This document shows positions 7,079 through 14,719 of a DNA stretch of 32,103 nt, piece after piece (position 1 is the first letter of the stretch; the number at the start of each line of letters is the position of its first letter). The DNA lies in the NCBI GenBank assembly GCA_045637525.1, contig JAZTZP010000148.1:1-32103 (forward strand). Reading direction: 5' to 3'. Both the position numbers and the translations under genes were made by a program. The stretch comes from JAZTZP01 sp045637525 (GTDB lineage: Bacteria > Bacillota > Clostridia > UBA1381). Under the pieces are notes generated by a model. That model worked only from the letters and a program-made list of their open reading frames with translations, was not told the origin of the DNA and did no database searches.

Positions 7079-9094
7079 TTATTTTTTTAAAAAAAGCTTT
7101 GCTTCTCCTTTTCTTGCTTTAAATTTCAGTACATTTCCCGATACATTAAATTGCTCTTTTGAAAACATTTCTTCAAGCACTTGTGTGTCATTTAAAACAA
7201 TTTCGATTTCCCCGTCTTTTTCGGGATATACCCCGATTAATTTTTCACTCACAAAAATAGCATCATTTCCTGTTCCGTATATATGTACACCTGCAAAACG
7301 TGCAATATTTTTAAGCACATTCCCCGGTATATTTCCTGCTCCGCTGTATATACTGTTGAAATCATCAATCTTTTTGCATGCCAATGCCGCTTTCTTTGAA
7401 TTTCTGTATCTTCCCCAGACTTCAGCATCATCCTCAACATAAAACATCGTTTTCTGCTCCATACTGAAGCCGTATGAATCGCTGACCTCACCTCTGTCAT
7501 TAAAATCAACATCTATTGTTGTTTCTTTTTTGGCCAATGAAATTATATTCATACCTGTCATGTCAGAAATATACTTTGTTGATACTCCGTCATCATGTAC
7601 ATAATCGGGAGCATATATAAATAGCACTGTTTTATTCCCGACTTTTATCTTTCTTTCCAATACATCCCGTATCTTTTGAGACATTTTAAAAGTATTGAGA
7701 AAAATATACAGCTTATAGTTATCATGCACTATATTATCAATATCGCCAACCGAATACACATCATAAGGTGCACCCATTCTTGCCAGCCCCTCACGCTGCA
7801 TACCCAGAAAATCGGTATTAATATCTGCGTTTTTATCTGTATAAAGAAGTGATTCACCCTCAGCAAAAACTGCAATTTCGCTAACGGACCTGTCGGGGAC
7901 ATTTGCAATCTTTTTTGATATTTCAATCATATTTTTGACTTCACTCATCATATTATCAGAATAAAACCACCCCTCGAACATATCAAACCACCACAAAGCC
8001 GCGCCCTTTGTCACACACAGCATAAAATCACGTCTCATTACATCTATTGTTTCCTGCTCATTCGCAAACTGACTATCATATCCCGGAATTGCAAAACCCT
8101 CGATATACTGAGGTGCAAGATGAGTTATATGGTCAAATTCAAGGTAATAAAGCTTATTATGCGAAGCAAGTGTATCATAGGTAACCATAAATGCACTTGT
8201 ATCACTATGCTTTCTGTGACCGTAAGATGACGGACTTGATATCATATCTATATCGTCCGATAAAAACACCTTTTCATACGCAAGATGAGCATCATTCCAA
8301 AGCCTTTCGCCGTCAAGCTCAAACAGGTATCCAAAATATACACCAAGCAGTTTTTTATGTTTTATAACAGTCTGAGCCTCTCTTGCGAAATACAATACAG
8401 TATCTGCTATCAGTTCATGATGAAAACGCCAGTATGCTATCGCTTCTTCATCCTTAACCGGATCATGAAAAGTTCCGGCCGAACACCTTTCTCTTAATTC
8501 TTTATCAGGAATTGTTATACCCGGATCTTTTCTATATTCTTTGTATACCACCTCTTTATACGGGTGAGCTTCTGCATAATCATAGGCACTGAACCATTCT
8601 GTTGTTTTTCCGCCGAGAATAAAATATCCGTAAAACCGGTCACCGTATTTTTCCTCAACATGCGTTATAATTGCCTTTAAATAAGCTCCTGCCGCCTCTC
8701 TCCACTTTTTATCCCCTGCAATCTGCGACAGGCACCTGAATGAATCGGGGCATCCGCTGTTTTGCTCCAGATACCATGAACGTGTATCCACCTGAAACAT
8801 AAGTGCAAAATAAGCCTCCGGTGCATTTTTTATAAACAAATCTATCTGTCTGTCAACAACACTGAAATCATACTTATTTTCACCAATCCATGATTCTCCA
8901 AACAGCGAATATTGGACACCTAAAATACTGTTAAGTCCGGATGTCAAAATACTGAACAACTTCACTCCTGCTTTATAAAAATCAGAAATATTCCTGTCCG
9001 TCGGCCGAAATGACTTAAACGAAAGCGGTTCAATAATTTTACCGTTTATATTTATTTTCAAAGCCCCATTCTGTTTAACTAATTTAACTTCCAT
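7079..9094 (-). CDS. Clan GH-A glycoside hydrolase, GH42-like
   Basis: This 671-aa protein has the layout of a beta-galactosidase-like enzyme. A TIM barrel covers about residues 30-390, followed by a flavodoxin-like domain (about 410-520, SEIAVFAEGESLLY onward) and a beta-rich C-terminus. In the barrel, GGKTTEWFS (Glu166) is in the place of the acid/base after strand 4. YYLEFDH (Glu319) is a candidate nucleophile after strand 7. GAALWWFDMFEGWFYSD resembles the last barrel strand of GH42-type enzymes. No signal peptide is present, so it is probably cytoplasmic. AAGGAG lies 8 nt before ATG 9094. It is the second of three intracellular hydrolases in the operon. Similarity to classical GH42 is weak by eye, so the exact family and sugar specificity are not assignable. 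Confidence 0.65.
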   Translation of the reverse strand: MEVKLVKQNGALKININGKIIEPLSFKSFRPTDRNISDFYKAGVKLFSILTSGLNSILGVQYSLFGESWIGENKYDFSVVDRQIDLFIKNAPEAYFALMFQVDTRSWYLEQNSGCPDSFRCLSQIAGDKKWREAAGAYLKAIITHVEEKYGDRFYGYFILGGKTTEWFSAYDYAEAHPYKEVVYKEYRKDPGITIPDKELRERCSAGTFHDPVKDEEAIAYWRFHHELIADTVLYFAREAQTVIKHKKLLGVYFGYLFELDGERLWNDAHLAYEKVFLSDDIDMISSPSSYGHRKHSDTSAFMVTYDTLASHNKLYYLEFDHITHLAPQYIEGFAIPGYDSQFANEQETIDVMRRDFMLCVTKGAALWWFDMFEGWFYSDNMMSEVKNMIEISKKIANVPDRSVSEIAVFAEGESLLYTDKNADINTDFLGMQREGLARMGAPYDVYSVGDIDNIVHDNYKLYIFLNTFKMSQKIRDVLERKIKVGNKTVLFIYAPDYVHDDGVSTKYISDMTGMNIISLAKKETTIDVDFNDRGEVSDSYGFSMEQKTMFYVEDDAEVWGRYRNSKKAALACKKIDDFNSIYSGAGNIPGNVLKNIARFAGVHIYGTGNDAIFVSEKLIGVYPEKDGEIEIVLNDTQVLEEMFSKEQFNVSGNVLKFKARKGEAKLFLKK

Positions 9095-9136
9095 TATATA
9101 TACTCCTTATATTTTCCTCAGATAAAACTGTATATT

Positions 9137-11260
9137 TTAAATTACCGTTATCCTTAAGTTGTTTTTTGCAGTGCAATTTTCACCGATATACACATCAAAT
9201 TCGCCGGCTTCAACAGAAAATTTTCGGTTTGCATTATAAAAAGCAAGTTCATCCCGGCCAAGCTCAAAAACGACCTTTGTCTTTTTCCCACTGTCCAGAA
9301 ATATTTTTTTAAATCCTTTTAGTTCTCTCACCGGACGGGTCATTGATGCGTATAAATCACTTATGTAACACTGAACAGTCTCTTTACCACTGTATTTTCC
9401 GACATTTTGAATGGTAATACCAATTCTGAATTTCGCTCCTTTTCTTAGTTCATCAACCGAAATAATATTATTCTCGCATTTTATATCCGAATATTCAAAT
9501 TCAGTATAGCTGAGACCGTATCCAAAAGGATACATGGGAGTTGATGTACAATCCAGATAATTACTTCCCGTACCGTAATATGACATACCGTTTCTCGGAA
9601 GTGCGGGATAATTATAATAAATCGGAATTTGCCCTGTATTTCTCGGCATAGTCATAGGCAATTTACCCGAAGGGTTAATCTTACCGTAAACAATATCCGC
9701 AACACTTAGTGCAGTACAGGTTCCCGAATGCCACGCATATAAAACAGCATCCATATACGGCTCTGCTTCTTCAATGGCTACGGGTCTGCCGAAGCAAAGA
9801 ACACCGATTACTTTTTTACCAAGAGATTTAATTTGTTTTATCAGCTCAAGCTGTGCCTTAGGTAATTCGATTTTTGAAAGACAGTTATTTTCTCCTGTAA
9901 CCCTGTGACTTTCGCCAACAGCAACTACAACAGTATCAAGCTTATGTAAATGGAAAAGTATTTCATCTGTCAGATATTCGCTTTGACCAAGAACAACATT
10001 ATCCTCACCGGTATATTCAATAAACGCTTCTGCTATACTTTTAACCATACCAACATCACCGTCAAGCGTCCAGCTTCCCAGATGTGATCGCTTTTCATGT
10101 GTGAAATTCCCTGTTATTGCTATTTTTTCAGATTTATCAAGTGGCAAAATACTATTGTTTTTCAAAAGAATAACGGTTTCATCAGAGCATTTTTTAGATA
10201 AATTTAAATGCTCTTCATAATCAAAAGAGTGCTTTGTAATATAAGGATTATCCAAAATTCCGAATTTGTCTTTTATATATAAAACTCTGTATACCATCTT
10301 ATCAACGGTTTCCTCCGAAACCAGCCCTTCCTCAACCAGCTTATAGAGATTTTCAATATAGCATCCGTCTGCCATATCCATATCAAGCTCTGCATTTGCA
10401 CAAAGCATAGATGCTTCCTTTGTGTCTCTTGCAACTCTCTGATTAACAAGCTGAGCAACAGCTCCCCAGTCACTGATAATAAAACCGTTAAATCCAAGCT
10501 CATCCTTTAATACATCATGAAGAAGGTATTTGCTTGATGCAACAGGCTGTCCGCTTATTTCATTAAATGAATTCATAACGGTTGCCACATCTGCCAAAAC
10601 AGCGGATTTAAACGGCGGTAAATAGTTATTCCTCATGGTATACTCGCTTATTTCTGCCTTACCGTAGTCCCTTCCGCCTTCTGATGCACCATACCCGATA
10701 TAATGCTTCGCACAGGCAGCTATTGAATCAGTCTTTTTTGTGTCTTCACCTTGAAAACCACGAATAACCGCCTCCCCCATCTTTGCTGTAAGATAGGGAT
10801 CCTCGCCAAAGCCTTCTATGCATCTTCCCCACCTCGGATCGCGGGCAACATCAAGCATCGGTGAAAAAGTCCAGTGAACCCCATCATCAGATGCTTCCTC
10901 CGCTACCGCACGGTATGCAGCTTCCGTAAGCTCTGTATTAAACGATGCTGCCATAGCTAGTGGTATCGGCAAAACAGTACGGTGTCCATGAATAACATCC
11001 CGTCCAAAAATAAGAGGTATTTTAGCGGGGGATTCATTAACCGCAATTTTCTGTAACTCATTAAGCAAATCAAAATTCATTTTTTTCTGTTCATCATTGC
11101 CTGCCGTTGCTGTTCCTGCAAGAACTATCGAACCGACTCTGCCTTTTCTTACTTCATCCTTCATTTGCTCAGCATCTTTAAAGCAAATCTGATTTAACTG
11201 TCCTATTTTATCTTCAAGAGACATCCGACTCAGTAGTCCCAAAATTTTGTCATGCTTCAT
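9137..11260 (-). CDS. GH3 family beta-glycosidase (BglX-like)
   Basis: The 707-aa product has the full GH3 architecture: N-terminal TIM barrel (about 1-330), alpha/beta sandwich (about 370-600) and C-terminal fibronectin type III-like domain (about 630-705). The nucleophile is Asp264 in GFIISDWGA. The likely acid/base is Glu457 in VTGENN, at the position used by BglX-type enzymes. KHYIGYGASEGGRDY and GEDPYLTAKMGEAVIRGFQG are substrate-site motifs. Unlike many BglX proteins it has no signal peptide, so it should cleave imported oligosaccharides in the cytoplasm. The start at 11260 (MKHDKILGLL) has GGAGGA about 9 nt upstream. A longer open frame to 11413 runs into the upstream permease gene and gives an unlikely Cys-rich extension. 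Specificity could be beta-glucosidase, beta-xylosidase or similar. Confidence 0.93.
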   Translation of the reverse strand: MKHDKILGLLSRMSLEDKIGQLNQICFKDAEQMKDEVRKGRVGSIVLAGTATAGNDEQKKMNFDLLNELQKIAVNESPAKIPLIFGRDVIHGHRTVLPIPLAMAASFNTELTEAAYRAVAEEASDDGVHWTFSPMLDVARDPRWGRCIEGFGEDPYLTAKMGEAVIRGFQGEDTKKTDSIAACAKHYIGYGASEGGRDYGKAEISEYTMRNNYLPPFKSAVLADVATVMNSFNEISGQPVASSKYLLHDVLKDELGFNGFIISDWGAVAQLVNQRVARDTKEASMLCANAELDMDMADGCYIENLYKLVEEGLVSEETVDKMVYRVLYIKDKFGILDNPYITKHSFDYEEHLNLSKKCSDETVILLKNNSILPLDKSEKIAITGNFTHEKRSHLGSWTLDGDVGMVKSIAEAFIEYTGEDNVVLGQSEYLTDEILFHLHKLDTVVVAVGESHRVTGENNCLSKIELPKAQLELIKQIKSLGKKVIGVLCFGRPVAIEEAEPYMDAVLYAWHSGTCTALSVADIVYGKINPSGKLPMTMPRNTGQIPIYYNYPALPRNGMSYYGTGSNYLDCTSTPMYPFGYGLSYTEFEYSDIKCENNIISVDELRKGAKFRIGITIQNVGKYSGKETVQCYISDLYASMTRPVRELKGFKKIFLDSGKKTKVVFELGRDELAFYNANRKFSVEAGEFDVYIGENCTAKNNLRITVI

Positions 11261-11319
11261 ATTATCGCTTCCTCCAATACAAAGAAACTGCTGCACATTC
11301 GTCAGCAGTTTCTCATTCT

Positions 11320-12228
11320 TTATCCTTTTACAGAACCTACAGTAACACCCTTTACAAAATATTTCTGTACAAACGGGAACACCACAAGCAATGGAGCAAC
11401 CGCAACAACACAAGTCGCCATACGAACATTAAGTGTAGGAATCTCCGTAGCAGGCACTCCGCTCGCTGTCATAGCGTCCGCCGCTTCTGAATTCATAAAC
11501 TGCGTCTTCTTTAAAATCTGCATCAATAAATACTGTAGCTTAATCAATCTCTGATCATCAATATACATAAGCGACAAGAACCATTCGTTCCAATAGCCGA
11601 GCACATAAAACAAAGATATTGTCGCAAGTACAGGCGTTGACACAGGCAGTACAATTCTTAAAAATATACGTAACTCTGATGCTCCGTCTATCTTGGCTGA
11701 TTCCATCATTGCCTCAGGAATTTCCTTGAAAAATCCTTTCATCAGCATTATATACCATGCATGCACTACATTGGGTAATATGAGTGACCATATTGAATTT
11801 TTCAAATCCAGCCATTGTGTCATAAGGATGTAATTCGGAACAAGACCACCCGAGAACAGCATTGTAAAAAATATATATAATGTAAGTATTCTGTTGTATC
11901 TGTAATTTCTTCGTGATATAACATATCCTGCGCTCGCAGACAGAAACACACCTATAATCGTACCGATTACGGTTGTAAGAAATGTAACGAAGTATGCGTC
12001 TATAATCATTTGCGGAAATGTAAATACAGTCTTATATGCCTCTAAAGAGAACTTACGCGGAATAATTGAATATCCCCACTGCTGAATTTCCTTTTCCGTC
12101 TGGAATGATGAACCCAGTACAAGCAGAAACGCTCCTGCGCACATCACGCCCATAATGATTAATACTATATGTACCGGAAGCAGGTTTGTTTTGTTTGGTC
12201 CCTTTCGGGATAATTTTTTATTACTCAT
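11320..12228 (-). CDS. Carbohydrate ABC transporter permease, YtcP/CUT1 type
   Basis: A 302-aa inner-membrane permease, one half of the channel of a sugar importer. The N-terminus has a hydrophobic segment (VHIVLIIMGVMCAGAFLLVL) followed by an outside stretch (SFQTEKEIQQWGYSIIPRKF), then further membrane helices, six in all by eye. The cytoplasmic EAA loop reads ESAKIDGASELRIFLRIVLP and should contact the ATPase. The start at 12228 (MSNKKLSRKG) has AGAGAGG 9 nt upstream. An ATG at 12258 overlaps the previous gene and lacks a good ribosome site. It pairs with the LplB-like gene 16 nt upstream. No ATPase gene is in the window; as in many Firmicutes, a shared MsmX-type ATPase elsewhere probably powers it. 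Confidence 0.93.
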   Translation of the reverse strand: MSNKKLSRKGPNKTNLLPVHIVLIIMGVMCAGAFLLVLGSSFQTEKEIQQWGYSIIPRKFSLEAYKTVFTFPQMIIDAYFVTFLTTVIGTIIGVFLSASAGYVISRRNYRYNRILTLYIFFTMLFSGGLVPNYILMTQWLDLKNSIWSLILPNVVHAWYIMLMKGFFKEIPEAMMESAKIDGASELRIFLRIVLPVSTPVLATISLFYVLGYWNEWFLSLMYIDDQRLIKLQYLLMQILKKTQFMNSEAADAMTASGVPATEIPTLNVRMATCVVAVAPLLVVFPFVQKYFVKGVTVGSVKG

Positions 12229-12244
12229 ATCTCCATACCTCTCT

Positions 12245-13189
12245 TTAGAATAACGCATTGCTCGGATCTATCTTATCAACAATTTTATTTGTTGTTACCA
12301 CAAGTATAAATCCAAAAACTGATTGAACAAAGCCCGTTGTTGAAGACATTCCCAAATCTGAAACATTCATAAGAGATCGGTATACATAGGTATCAATAAC
12401 ATCTGTTGTCGGATATAGAAGAGGCGAATCCATAGTAACATTATAGAAAAGACCAAAATCGCCCTTCATTATCTTACCAATGCCCAAAATCAGCATTATT
12501 ATAATAACCGGACTGAGCAAAGGCAGTGAAATATACCATATCTGCTGCATCTTAGTTGCACCATCTATTTTAGCGGCTTCAAAATAAGCTGAATCCAATC
12601 CGCTAAGCGATGCAAGATAAACAATAGCTCCGTATCCCGCCTGTTTCCAGAGGTATGTAAATACTATAATAAACGGCCAGTATTTGGGGTCGTTATACCA
12701 CATTACTTCATTACCCCCAAAATAGGTAATTAAATTATTTATTATTCCATGCTGTTTATCAAGAAGAGTATTCAAAACATATGCCACAACCACCCATGAC
12801 AAGAAATACGGAACAAGTAACGCAGTCTGGTACACCTTTACAGCTTTTTTACCAAGCTCATAAAGCATCAGGGCTATACATACTTCAACTATAACGCCTA
12901 TGAATAAAAATGCGAGATTATATGCAATAGTATTAAATACTGCACCCCAGATTGTACCCGTTTTTATCAAAAATTTGAAATTTTGAAGTCCAACCCACTC
13001 ACTACCTGCAATTCCAAGCCTTGGAATATAATTTTTAAAAGGAATAACCAATCCGTAAAGAGGCAAATAATTAAATATAAAAATCATTACTATTGCCGGA
13101 AGTGCAAGTGCTGTAAGCTGCCAGTTCTTTTTAAAATGGGTAAATTCATTTCCTATACCAAATGAATTTTTATTTTTTTTTATTTTCAT
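12245..13189 (-). CDS. Carbohydrate ABC transporter permease, LplB/CUT1 type
   Basis: A 314-aa membrane protein, partner of the YtcP-like permease. It starts with a charged cytoplasmic tail and WQLTALALPAIVMIFIFNYLPLYGLVI as the first helix, typical of LplB. The EAA loop is EAAKIDGATKMQQIWYISLP and the protein ends PSNALF, a common ending in this subfamily. About six membrane helices are visible. It lies between the binding lipoprotein (35 nt upstream) and the second permease, the usual order for these importers, and would transport oligosaccharides released at the cell surface. The ribosome binding site before ATG 13189 is only moderate (AAAGG). Confidence 0.94.
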   Translation of the reverse strand: MKIKKNKNSFGIGNEFTHFKKNWQLTALALPAIVMIFIFNYLPLYGLVIPFKNYIPRLGIAGSEWVGLQNFKFLIKTGTIWGAVFNTIAYNLAFLFIGVIVEVCIALMLYELGKKAVKVYQTALLVPYFLSWVVVAYVLNTLLDKQHGIINNLITYFGGNEVMWYNDPKYWPFIIVFTYLWKQAGYGAIVYLASLSGLDSAYFEAAKIDGATKMQQIWYISLPLLSPVIIIMLILGIGKIMKGDFGLFYNVTMDSPLLYPTTDVIDTYVYRSLMNVSDLGMSSTTGFVQSVFGFILVVTTNKIVDKIDPSNALF

Positions 13190-13223
13190 TATCGCTCTGC
13201 CTTTCGCTGACTTTTCAAAACTA

Positions 13224-14693
13224 TCACTGCTTAGCCTTATGCTCTTGATACTGTCTGTTAAGCTCGTCTATAACCTGTTCTATTCCTGCATCTACGAGCT
13301 TCTGTTCATACTCTGCCATATATGAATCAAAATCAGCCATTGCACCATTTGCAAATACCTTTTGTGATGCCTTTCTTACTTCACTAAGTGCTGCAATTTC
13401 AGCCTTGATTTCCTTAGTATCAAATACCAGAGTTGACTGTTTACTGATAACAAGATTCTGATTCATTTCCTGCATACCCTGAAGAGCTTCTGTTGAATTC
13501 CATGAAGAATTCCATTGGTCAAACAACGGTCCTATGTAGTTATGCCAAAGTGCCCATGTTCTTTCCGTGCCTTGCTTCGGAATAACCGTTGGAGCGTCCG
13601 TACCCTTGCCTGATTCGTACACATAGTCAATACCCTCTATACCATAAGCAAGTGTGTTTGAAACGTACGGATCCTTCCATATGAGGTTCAAAACCTGTAC
13701 TGCTTTTTCAGGATACCTTGATGTAATACTTACAGCCTGACCGCCTCTGAATGTATCTCCGTTTACTGTGTTCTTAACACCTACTCTCACATCAGCACAC
13801 GGAAAACCGTATGAAGATGATGATTTTGAACCGTCCTCGGTAATAGCACCTGCATCCTTCATTACAGCAACCTTTCCTGTTCTGTATGTTTCAGCGTTAT
13901 TTAAAGTAAGTGCATCTGCCGGAATGTAGCCTTTTTTATACCATTCATGCTTTAAGCGTGCTTCTTCTCTGTATTCAGGAATATCATAATACTTGATGTA
14001 TTTTTCCTGTTCCTCATCAAACATAACTGCCGGAATACCAACAACGTCCGTATATGCTTTTTCCGGCGGCGGGAACGAAATACCAAGACATGGAATTATG
14101 CCCGGCTCATTAGCCAACAGCGTGTCAAAATAAGGCTCAAGATCTTTCGGCTCTTTTACGCTCTTATAATCGAAATTATACTTTTCTGCCAGATCCTTTT
14201 TAAAAGTCCAGCCGATTTCAGTAACATATTTTCCCTGTGACGGAACTGCAAGAAGCTTTCCGTCAAATGTCATAAACTGCCATGCACGGGGATCTGCCTT
14301 TTCTTTTATATCAGCACCATACTTCTCAACAAGGTCTTTAATATCCATATATGTGCCTTTTTCTGCATTTACTCTTACAGATGTGGCATTTCCCCAGTCA
14401 GCAAATACCAGATCAAATTCTTCGCCGGAATTGATTACAACATTCATTTTTTCAACCCACGAAGCATTATCTATCAGATTGAGCTTAATTCTTGCGCCAA
14501 CTTCTTTTTCAAATATTTTGTTAAGCTCATCCTCTACAAGCTGTTGTGATGACATATTTTCAATAGTCTTTGGCATATACCATTTCAAAGTAGGTATTTC
14601 TTCAAGCTTTTCAGTTCCCGCACATCCGGAGAACGCTGCCGCAAGCATTGCTGCGGCAGATATTGTCATAATTAATTTTTTTGCAGATTTCAC
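13224..14693 (-). CDS. Extracellular sugar-binding lipoprotein of the ABC importer
   Basis: This is the substrate receptor of the transporter: 489 aa, with a lipoprotein signal peptide and lipobox AFSGC (Cys24). A family 1 solute-binding fold follows (EEIPTLKWYMPKT as the first strand, EFDLVFADWGN as a hinge region). The C-terminal part resembles the DUF3502-type extension of LplA-like proteins (ALWHNYIGPLFDQWNSSWNS, with Trp-rich sugar contacts). The best start is GTG at 14693, because GGAGG lies 8 nt upstream. An ATG five codons earlier (14708) overlaps that site. It is anchored outside the membrane, 26 nt after the secreted modular protein gene and before the two permeases. The size suits oligosaccharide rather than monosaccharide binding. 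Confidence 0.93.
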   Translation of the reverse strand: MKSAKKLIMTISAAAMLAAAFSGCAGTEKLEEIPTLKWYMPKTIENMSSQQLVEDELNKIFEKEVGARIKLNLIDNASWVEKMNVVINSGEEFDLVFADWGNATSVRVNAEKGTYMDIKDLVEKYGADIKEKADPRAWQFMTFDGKLLAVPSQGKYVTEIGWTFKKDLAEKYNFDYKSVKEPKDLEPYFDTLLANEPGIIPCLGISFPPPEKAYTDVVGIPAVMFDEEQEKYIKYYDIPEYREEARLKHEWYKKGYIPADALTLNNAETYRTGKVAVMKDAGAITEDGSKSSSSYGFPCADVRVGVKNTVNGDTFRGGQAVSITSRYPEKAVQVLNLIWKDPYVSNTLAYGIEGIDYVYESGKGTDAPTVIPKQGTERTWALWHNYIGPLFDQWNSSWNSTEALQGMQEMNQNLVISKQSTLVFDTKEIKAEIAALSEVRKASQKVFANGAMADFDSYMAEYEQKLVDAGIEQVIDELNRQYQEHKAKQ

Positions 14694-14719
14694 TTTTAAT
14701 TCCTCCATTAACTATATTT

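Noticed and set aside
11261..11413. Cys-rich extension of the GH3 protein (MCCCGCS...)
   Set aside because: It overlaps the permease gene in another frame, and a good ribosome site precedes ATG 11260.
12229..12258. Earlier ATG for the second permease
   Set aside because: It lies inside the preceding permease gene without a good ribosome site; AGAGAGG fits the ATG at 12228.
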